Assembly (NCBI RefSeq): GCF_003202205.1
Contig: NZ_PDOG01000005.1
Location: forward strand, 40,809-74,803
DNA from: Halomonas sp. LBP4
Lineage (GTDB): Bacteria; Pseudomonadota; Gammaproteobacteria; Pseudomonadales; Halomonadaceae
Direction: 5' to 3'
DNA length: 33,995 bases
Positions 26,050 to 31,605 of the stretch are shown in pieces (positions within the stretch are counted from its first letter, which is position 1; each line of letters opens with the position of its first letter). The position numbers were made by a program, and so were the translations under genes. Below the pieces are notes generated by a model that was not told where the DNA came from, ran no database searches, and saw nothing but the letters and a program-made list of their open reading frames with translations.

Positions 26050-26635
26050 GATGTTCGTGATCCTCGTTTTCGTGCCCGGTCACTGGACGGAGCGTGTCAT
26101 CAAGAAGGAATCGGCAATGGTGCAGAGCCAGCTGGGGCGCAACACGGTCGAGTGGATCGATCAGAAGGCCCTCAACTGGTACAACATCTCGATGTGGGAA
26201 AGCGGTGTCTACCGGACCCTGCACACATTGTTGATCCCCACCCCAGAGGAGAGGGCCTCCAGCCGCGGCATGCAGAACATGGGGAGCCAGATATTTCCGT
26301 GGGTCGAGGACCGCCTGGCGTCGCTGATGCATGTCGTCTACCAGGTCTGCGCCCGGATTGCGTTGCTGGCTGTCTGGGCGCCATACATGCTGATCTTGCT
26401 GATCCCAGCCGTCTGGGACGGCTACATGGGCTGGAAGATCAAGCGGACCAACTTCGACTATGCCAGTCCGGTGCTGCATCGGTACGGCATTAGGGGCGTA
26501 TTGCTGGTCGCCCAATGCCTGCTCATCGCCTTCTTCGCCCCCATCGCCCTCAACCCCATCATCATCCCGCTGACCATGATGGTGGCGTGCGTAATGTTCG
26601 GCCTGGCTCTGGCGAACCTCCAGAAGCGGGTGTGA
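26006..26635 (+). CDS. DUF4400-like membrane protein of the transfer region
   Basis: A 209-residue inner-membrane protein with an N-terminal helix (FWLIAWLLIAEMFVILVFVPG), a helix pair near 115-145 (ARIALLAVWAPYMLILLIPAVWDGYMGWKIKRT) and a last pair (LLVAQCLLIAFFAPIALNPIIIPLTMMVACVMFGLAL). The FxxxPV-rich WDGYMGWKIKRTNFDYASPVLHRYG stretch is typical of the DUF4400/TraJ-like proteins found after traD in SXT and IncA/C transfer regions (recalled, not searched). The start codon lies 44 bases inside the previous gene. It closes the traI-traD unit; a hairpin follows 28 bases after its stop. Confidence 0.82.
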   Translation: MKTPFWLIAWLLIAEMFVILVFVPGHWTERVIKKESAMVQSQLGRNTVEWIDQKALNWYNISMWESGVYRTLHTLLIPTPEERASSRGMQNMGSQIFPWVEDRLASLMHVVYQVCARIALLAVWAPYMLILLIPAVWDGYMGWKIKRTNFDYASPVLHRYGIRGVLLVAQCLLIAFFAPIALNPIIIPLTMMVACVMFGLALANLQKRV

Positions 26636-26663
26636 TCCCCAGGCATTACTTGTGCCTTGCCTT

Positions 26664-26685
26664 AGCGCCCCCAGCCGGGGGCGCT
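26664..26685 (+). terminator. GC-rich hairpin after the traI-traD operon
   Basis: AGCGCCCCC (26664-26672) and GGGGGCGCT (26677-26685) form a perfect 9-bp stem with an AGCC loop. The following TCCCG lacks a U-run, so termination may be partial or Rho-assisted. Confidence 0.65.
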
Positions 26686-26696
26686 TCCCGTTGGCG

Positions 26697-26720
26697 AGGT
26701 GTTCCGCATGCGGAACACCT
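26697..26720. repeat. perfect 24-bp palindrome, copy 2 (upstream of traL)
   Basis: The core TGTTCCGCATGCGGAACA (26699-26716) is identical to the copy in traI and is here extended by AGG and CCT to a fully perfect 24-bp palindrome. It lies 128 bases before the traL ATG, just after the hairpin that ends the upstream operon. It is a candidate ParB-binding or regulator-binding site. Confidence 0.88.
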
Positions 26721-26757
26721 GCTCATCTCATAAAAATCTGGCGAATCCTTGTCGACG

Positions 26758-26772
26758 TACCCCTCAAGGGCG
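26758..26772 (-). promoter_or_regulatory. copy 2 of CGCCCTTNANRGGYA element, upstream of traL
   Basis: On the reverse strand it reads CGCCCTTGAGGGGTA. It ends 75 bases before the traL ATG (copy 1 ends 73 before traI), same orientation. A 7-bp inverted repeat TACCCCT/AGGGGTA (26758-26764 and 26782-26788) also uses it, and a TAATGC -10-like box begins at 26787. Confidence 0.5.
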
Positions 26773-26847
26773 TCTCTGCGCAGGGGTAATGCGGTCGCGA
26801 TCAGTGATGATGGCGCCAACTCAGGTATTACCTCCGGAGACGCTTGT

Positions 26848-27129
26848 ATGGAGCCAGTCAGAATACCCAGCCGTATCGACGACCCGATCCATGTCCTGAT
26901 GTGGAGCCTCGACGAGATGGCCCCTATCTTCGCGGGCCTGATCCTCGGGATCGCCGTTGGCCAGGCCATGATCGGGTTCGGTATCGGCCTGGTCGTGACC
27001 AACCAATACCGCAAGTACCGGGATAACCATCCCGACGGGTACCTGATCCATATCGCCTACTGGGGAGGGCTCATGTTTACCAAGGCTCGCTCAATGGTGA
27101 ATCCCTTTATCAGGAGGTTCCTGCCGTGA
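26848..27129 (+). CDS. traL: mating-pore protein TraL
   Basis: A 93-residue inner-membrane protein of the F-type transfer apparatus. It has the TraL signature IPSRIDDPIHVLMWSLDEMAPIF followed by a hydrophobic segment (FAGLILGIAVGQAMIGFGIGLVV) and a polar tail with YRKYRDNHPDGYLIHIAYWGG. The ATG at 26848 has GGAG at 26836-26839; an upstream in-frame extension to 26749 is open but lacks TraL likeness and crosses the regulatory element. Its stop overlaps the traE GTG start by three to four bases (GTGA). It is the first gene of the mpf operon. Confidence 0.93.
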   Translation: MEPVRIPSRIDDPIHVLMWSLDEMAPIFAGLILGIAVGQAMIGFGIGLVVTNQYRKYRDNHPDGYLIHIAYWGGLMFTKARSMVNPFIRRFLP

Positions 27130-27749
27130 AGCTTGATAACTTCCTCAAGACCTGGAATGGCGCACTCGCCGAAAACCGCTTCTCCCGCATCGTGATGCTG
27201 GTGATGGCTGTGGCTCTGGTGCTGGCGCTGATCAAGGCCTTCACCCGCGAGACTGTTGTGACCATCCAGCCCTACACGCTGAAGAGTGAAGCCTGGGTCA
27301 CTCAGAACAAGTCCTCCCAGTCCTACAAGGAGTCGTGGGGCATGCTCCTCGCGTCCCTGACCGGCAACGTGACGCCGGGCAGCGTCGCTTTCGTCAAGGA
27401 GCGAATCGAGCCGTTGCTCTCCCCGGAGATCTACCGGCCGGTCATGGAGGCCATCGAGATCCAGTCCCAGCGGATTCAGAACGACCGCGTGACCATGCGT
27501 TTCGAACCGCGCTCCGTCGAGTACGAGCCGGACAGCGACATCGTCTATGTCTATGGCCACTCCTACCTGACCGGGGCCACCGGTGAAACCTCCCGCGACG
27601 AGCGAACCTACGAATACATCATCGACATCAAAGATTACGCCCCCGTGGTAACCCATATCGATACCTATGCTGGCCGCCCCCGGACAGAGCGGATTCGTGA
27701 GCAGATGGAGCGCCAGGAACAGCGTCGTCAGGAGCGAGCCAATGGTTAA
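27126..27749 (+). CDS. traE: mating-pore protein TraE
   Basis: A 207-residue VirB8/TraE-type inner-membrane protein of the transfer channel. A short cytosolic start (MKLDNFLKTWNGALAENRF) leads into a membrane helix (RIVMLVMAVALVLALIKAF, about 20-38), then the periplasmic NTF2-like domain (WVTQNKSSQSYKESWGMLLASLTGNVTP...). It begins with GTG overlapping the traL stop, so translation is coupled. Its last 8 bases overlap the traK start. Confidence 0.93.
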   Translation: MKLDNFLKTWNGALAENRFSRIVMLVMAVALVLALIKAFTRETVVTIQPYTLKSEAWVTQNKSSQSYKESWGMLLASLTGNVTPGSVAFVKERIEPLLSPEIYRPVMEAIEIQSQRIQNDRVTMRFEPRSVEYEPDSDIVYVYGHSYLTGATGETSRDERTYEYIIDIKDYAPVVTHIDTYAGRPRTERIREQMERQEQRRQERANG

Positions 27750-28650
27750 GAAAGCACTTGCAGTCGCCTTGGCCGCCGCGCTCGGTGGGTTCGGGAGCGC
27801 CGGGGCATCAGAGGTCGAAATCCCCGTCGAGCCAGTCAATTTCAGCGTCCCGGCCAACGTGATGAGCGATAACGTGCCGCGGCCGACAGGGTCCTCTGGC
27901 GGAGGTTCCTCTTCAAGCAAGGTCGTCAACGAGAGCCCGCAGCTGACGATGGCACCGGGCATCAACGAGATCGTCCCGGTAGCGATCGGCCACCTGAACC
28001 GGATTGTGACGCCATTCGGCGAGCCGCAGGTGACAACCACTTCGGATGCCACCACGGAGATTCGTGACAACGTCGTGTACGTGGCAACGGATCAGCAGGC
28101 TCCCGTCACGATGTTCATTACCCAGAAGGGGAGTGAAGCTCAAGCCCTTTCGTTGACCCTCGTGCCACGGCGCATTCCGCCGCGTGAGCTGTTCATCGAG
28201 CTTGAAGGAATGGCCTTCAAACCCGGGCTGGTCAGCAGCCCGCGGGCGGAGCGCTGGGAAACCTCCCAGCCCTATATCGACACCCTGAAGTCGCTCATGC
28301 GAAGCATCGCCCTGGGAGAGATCCCGCAGGGCTACACGCTACATGAGACGGACCCTCGCACGGCCTTGCCGTCATGTTCCCAGCCTGGCGTCACCTATGA
28401 CTTCGCCAACGGGCAGACCATGACCGGCCACAAACTCTCTGTCTCGATCGGCGTGGCTCGCAACGTGTCAGGGCAGCCACTCGAGATCAAGGAACAGGCC
28501 TGCGGCAACTGGAATGTTGCTGCTGTTGCGGCCTGGCCCCGCAACGTCCTGGGACCGAACCAGAAAACCGAGCTCTATGTGGTCACGAAAATCGGTGAGC
28601 GGCCTGAACCCTCGAGTCAGCGCCCGTCTCTTCTCGGAGGTGCTCAATGA
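27742..28650 (+). CDS. traK: outer-membrane core complex protein TraK (secretin-like)
   Basis: A 302-residue periplasmic TraK/VirB9-type protein that forms the outer-membrane core with TraB and TraV. It has a cleavable signal peptide (MVKKALAVALAAALGGFGSAGA) and a secretin-like N-terminal region (LTMAPGINEIVPVAIGHLNRIVTPFGEPQVTT). The C-terminal part (ETSQPYIDTLKSLMRSIALGEIPQGY...KTELYVVTKI) ends in a beta-rich domain. The ATG at 27742 is preferred over an upstream in-frame extension because the signal peptide then begins correctly. It overlaps traE by 8 bases and traB by 4 (ATGA). Confidence 0.93.
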   Translation: MVKKALAVALAAALGGFGSAGASEVEIPVEPVNFSVPANVMSDNVPRPTGSSGGGSSSSKVVNESPQLTMAPGINEIVPVAIGHLNRIVTPFGEPQVTTTSDATTEIRDNVVYVATDQQAPVTMFITQKGSEAQALSLTLVPRRIPPRELFIELEGMAFKPGLVSSPRAERWETSQPYIDTLKSLMRSIALGEIPQGYTLHETDPRTALPSCSQPGVTYDFANGQTMTGHKLSVSIGVARNVSGQPLEIKEQACGNWNVAAVAAWPRNVLGPNQKTELYVVTKIGERPEPSSQRPSLLGGAQ

Positions 28651-30005
28651 TCGGACAGCACTGGGAACGATTGTCACCGAGGAACAAGCGCATCGTCGCC
28701 GTTGGTGGCGGCCTGGCATTGCTACTAGGCGTCATCGCCATCTTCTCGGGTGGGGCAGAAGAGCGTGAACGCCGAGGCCCCGACCGGGATGTGGTCCAGC
28801 ACGTGCTGACCGATCGTGACACCCGAGATGTCTCTATCGACGGGCTCGCGGCCCAGATCCAGATCGCGAAGAGCCAGAACGACGATCTGCGGCAGGAGCT
28901 GGACTCCGTGCGACGCGTGCTTGAGCGCACCGAGCGGAGTACAGAAGGCTCCCAGGAGATGCGCAAGGAAATCGATTCGCTCCAGGAGCAGATCGAGATG
29001 CTTATTGACCAGAACATGGACCTGATGAGCATGGCCAATGAGCCCCGCCAGTCCGGCGGACAGGCTGGGTACGACGGTGATCGCTTCGATGGCAATGCAT
29101 CGGAGGCCGACGACTTCACTGCCACACCTGAGGATGAGGAGCAGAACGCCTACGAGGTAGATCCGGACGCGGTGTTCAAGCATGCCCCGCTGCCGCGTCG
29201 TAATACCGCGGCTGACGCTGAAGCGGCGGACCCCCGTCGACGTTCCGGCGAAACGGAAGAAGACGGTGATGGTGGCGAGAATCCCAAGAATGGGGTGCAG
29301 ATCATCAGCTCCTACCAGGACGAGACCGAAGAGGAGCGTGAGGCGAGGGAAGCCGCTGAGAGCGAGGACGAAGGCGCGTACCTGCCGGCCGGCTCCATCC
29401 TCACCGGAGTGATGCTCAACGGCATGGATGCCCCAACTTCTCAAGGCAGCCGGCGCGACCCGTTCCCCTCAACCCTGCGCATCCAGCACGAGGCGATTCT
29501 GCCCAACCGCTTCCGGGCGGACGTGAAGGAATGCTTCCTGATTGTCTCCGGCTATGGGGACCTGAGCTCTGAGAGAGCTTACCTACGGGGTGAGACCATT
29601 TCCTGCATCCGTGACGACGGCGGTGTTATCGAAGCTCGCGTCGATTCCTATGCCGTCGGCGAGGACGGGAAGGCCGGTGTGCGAGGACGCCTGGTTTCCA
29701 AGCAAGGCGCCATGATCGCCAGATCCATGATGGCAGGCTTCATGTCTGGTGCTGCCAACGCCTTTGATGTCGATGCTGTTCCGGTTATCCAGACAGGGTC
29801 CGTGGGTGATCAGACCCAGTACCAGAGCAACTTCAGCCCCAGCATGTTCCAGGGCGCGGCAGCCCAGGGGGCCTCGAACGCTCTGGATCGCATCGCGCAA
29901 TTCTACGTCGACATGGCTGAAGGCATCTTCCCGGTCATCGAGGTAGATGCAGGTCGTCAGATCGAATTGATACTGACCCGCGGTACCAAGCTCCAGATTC
30001 AGTAA
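28647..30005 (+). CDS. traB: mating-pore scaffold protein TraB
   Basis: A 452-residue VirB10/TraB-type protein that spans both membranes. It has one N-terminal membrane helix (KRIVAVGGGLALLLGVIAIFSGG, about 11-33), a coiled coil (about 60-130, LAAQIQIAKSQNDDLRQELDSVRRVLERTER...) and an acidic, Pro-poor linker (about 135-235). The conserved C-terminal beta-barrel domain follows (YLPAGSILTGVMLNGMDAPTSQGSRRDPFPSTLRI...ADVKECFLIVSGYGDLSSERAYLRGETISC). It starts with ATGA overlap to traK. Length is close to the TraB of SXT-like systems. Confidence 0.95.
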   Translation: MIGQHWERLSPRNKRIVAVGGGLALLLGVIAIFSGGAEERERRGPDRDVVQHVLTDRDTRDVSIDGLAAQIQIAKSQNDDLRQELDSVRRVLERTERSTEGSQEMRKEIDSLQEQIEMLIDQNMDLMSMANEPRQSGGQAGYDGDRFDGNASEADDFTATPEDEEQNAYEVDPDAVFKHAPLPRRNTAADAEAADPRRRSGETEEDGDGGENPKNGVQIISSYQDETEEEREAREAAESEDEGAYLPAGSILTGVMLNGMDAPTSQGSRRDPFPSTLRIQHEAILPNRFRADVKECFLIVSGYGDLSSERAYLRGETISCIRDDGGVIEARVDSYAVGEDGKAGVRGRLVSKQGAMIARSMMAGFMSGAANAFDVDAVPVIQTGSVGDQTQYQSNFSPSMFQGAAAQGASNALDRIAQFYVDMAEGIFPVIEVDAGRQIELILTRGTKLQIQ

Positions 30006-30021
30006 CCAGAAATCAGCGAAA

Positions 30022-30036
30022 CGCCCTTCAAAGGCA
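30022..30036 (+). promoter_or_regulatory. copy 3 of CGCCCTTNANRGGYA element, upstream of traV
   Basis: CGCCCTTCAAAGGCA lies between traB and traV, only 20 bases before the traV ATG. This is closer than in copies 1 and 2 and in the opposite orientation, so its role is less certain. Confidence 0.35.
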
Positions 30037-30056
30037 TTTTGGCGCAAGGAGGTCTC

Positions 30057-30575
30057 ATGTCCCGGTCCATATCATCACCGCTGAAGCTGGTTGCGAGCCT
30101 GGGTATCGCTTCGGTGATCAGCGGGTGTGCCGCTTTCAATATCGGCGAGTCCGAATATAGCTGTTCGGGCATCCCTGAAGGGGTTCAGTGCATGTCCACA
30201 AAGGACGTCTACAACCTGACGAACAACGGCAACGTGCCTGTGTCGCTTGGGCCGGAGTCCGTCGAGAGTGCAGCGCAGGTGGCTGGTGGCCAGCAGGGTG
30301 CGGCCATCAGCGGTAGCGGGGAAGACCCTAACGATGTCGAGAGCAACTACGTCTCGCCACGTCTGCCCGACAGGCCGGTTCCGGTGCGCACCCCCGCAGA
30401 GGTCATGCGCATCTGGATCGCGCCCTGGGAGGATGACGCGGGTGACCTGATCGTGACTGGCCACCTGTATACCGAGATTGAACCCCGGCGCTGGGTGATT
30501 GGCGAGCCGACCTCGAATTCCCAGCCATCACTGAAGCCACTGCAGAGCATCCAGCGAGACGACGAAGCTGAGTAA
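30057..30575 (+). CDS. traV: outer-membrane lipoprotein TraV
   Basis: A 172-residue VirB7/TraV-type lipoprotein that anchors the core complex in the outer membrane. It has a signal peptide and lipobox (ASVISGC, then AAFNIGESEYSCSGIPEGVQC), with paired cysteines typical of TraV. A family-like stretch MSTKDVYNLTNNGNVP follows, with a C-terminal RTPAEVMRIWIAPWEDDAGDLIVTGHLYTEIEPRRW. The ATG at 30057 is preferred over a TTG six codons earlier because AAGGAGG at 30046-30052 gives proper spacing. It lies 51 bases after traB. Confidence 0.93.
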   Translation: MSRSISSPLKLVASLGIASVISGCAAFNIGESEYSCSGIPEGVQCMSTKDVYNLTNNGNVPVSLGPESVESAAQVAGGQQGAAISGSGEDPNDVESNYVSPRLPDRPVPVRTPAEVMRIWIAPWEDDAGDLIVTGHLYTEIEPRRWVIGEPTSNSQPSLKPLQSIQRDDEAE

Positions 30576-30614
30576 TCCTGCATCGCAACCTAAGACCACT
30601 GAAGGAGCACTACC

Positions 30615-30989
30615 ATGCAGCTTGTTTCTCTCATGCAGCGTAAGGGCGCCATCATCTCGATGGCCGCAATTTTCGGTGCCGCCGCGCTCGCCCTCTCGGA
30701 TGCCTCATTCGCCGGTACCGGCGGTGGCGAGTTCGAAGACGTCTGGATCACCCTCGAGGAGTGGACCCAGGGCACACTCGGCAGAATCATCACACTTGCG
30801 ATCATCCTGGTTGGCGCCGTCATCGGGGTGGTCAGGCAGAGTCTGATGACCTTTGCCGTGGGCTTCGCTATGGGGATGGGACTCTACAACGCGCCGCTGA
30901 TCATCGACTCGATCGTGGGCGCAACTCTCACCAACGCTGGCACGATCGTGACCACTGGCCAGCAGATCAGCAACGGCCTCGGTCTCTAA
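30615..30989 (+). CDS. traA: TraA pilin precursor, copy 1
   Basis: A 124-residue F-type prepilin. A leader (MQLVSLMQRKGAIISMAAIF...DASFA) ends near residue 33 with an Ala-x-Ala-like site (ASFA before GTGGGEF). The mature protein of about 91 residues has two hydrophobic segments (IITLAIILVGAVIGVV and LMTFAVGFAMGMGLYNAPLIIDSIVG) joined by a short loop with Arg-Gln, as in F-pilins. It follows traV by 39 bases with GAAGGAG before the ATG. A second, nearly identical copy starts 59 bases after its stop. Confidence 0.92.
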   Translation: MQLVSLMQRKGAIISMAAIFGAAALALSDASFAGTGGGEFEDVWITLEEWTQGTLGRIITLAIILVGAVIGVVRQSLMTFAVGFAMGMGLYNAPLIIDSIVGATLTNAGTIVTTGQQISNGLGL

Positions 30990-31048
30990 GGCCTACGGTC
31001 ACCTGAACGGGCAGCGCGGTGTTGCCCCCTCTACACAGGACTACGATC

Positions 31049-31423
31049 ATGCAAATCGTTTCTCTCATGCAGCGTAAGGGCGCCATCATCGCGCTGGCCG
31101 CAGTTTTCGGTGCCGCCGCGCTCGTTCTCTCGGATGCATCGTTCGCTGGCACCGGCGGTGGCGAGTTCGAAGACGTCTGGATCACCCTCGAGGAGTGGAC
31201 CCAGGGCACACTCGGCAGAATCATCACTCTCGCTATCATCGTGGTGGGGGCGGTCATCGGGGTAGTCAGGCAGAGCCTGATGACCTTTGCTGTGGGCTTC
31301 GCGATGGGCATGGGGCTCTACAACGCCCCGCTGATCATCGACTCGATCGTGGGCGCGACTCTCACCAATGCTGGCACGATCATGACCACCGGCCAGCAAA
31401 TCAGCAACGGTCTGGGTCTCTAA
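31049..31423 (+). CDS. traA: TraA pilin precursor, copy 2
   Basis: A second 124-residue prepilin, in tandem with the first. Across the likely mature part only two of 91 residues differ (Leu to Val in the first hydrophobic segment, Val to Met near the C-terminus), while the leader has five changes in 33. The start is at the ATG at 31049; an earlier in-frame start would add ten unlike residues. The ribosome-binding site is weak (ACAGGACTACG) compared with copy 1. A strong terminator lies 30 bases after its stop. It could be a pilin variant, a second dose of the gene, or a recent duplication in progress. Confidence 0.9.
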   Translation: MQIVSLMQRKGAIIALAAVFGAAALVLSDASFAGTGGGEFEDVWITLEEWTQGTLGRIITLAIIVVGAVIGVVRQSLMTFAVGFAMGMGLYNAPLIIDSIVGATLTNAGTIMTTGQQISNGLGL

Positions 31424-31453
31424 ATCTCCAACCATCGTTACCCTGCGTATTAG

Positions 31454-31478
31454 GGCAGCCAACTGGCTGCCTTTTTTT
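31454..31478 (+). terminator. rho-independent terminator after the pilin genes
   Basis: GGCAGCC (31454-31460), loop AACT, GGCTGCC (31465-31471), then seven T. A textbook terminator that closes the traL-to-traA transcript and makes the Ig-like gene a separate unit. Confidence 0.95.
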
Positions 31479-31485
31479 ATGCATC

Positions 31486-31500
31486 CGCCCTTTAAGGGCA
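31486..31500 (+). promoter_or_regulatory. copy 4 of CGCCCTTNANRGGYA element, upstream of the Ig-like gene
   Basis: CGCCCTTTAAGGGCA is the most symmetric copy (GCCCTT-t-AAGGGC) and lies 105 bases before the ATG at 31606, after the pilin terminator. It fits a promoter-proximal regulator site for this separate transcript. Confidence 0.5.
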
Positions 31501-31605
31501 CGACCCGACAGGTGACCTCTCGGAGATAGCCTGTAAGGTCCGTCGTGAAAAGCTCCGTCTATCGGAGCGAAGAGAATGACCGGCACGGGACCAGGAGGGG
31601 CATCC

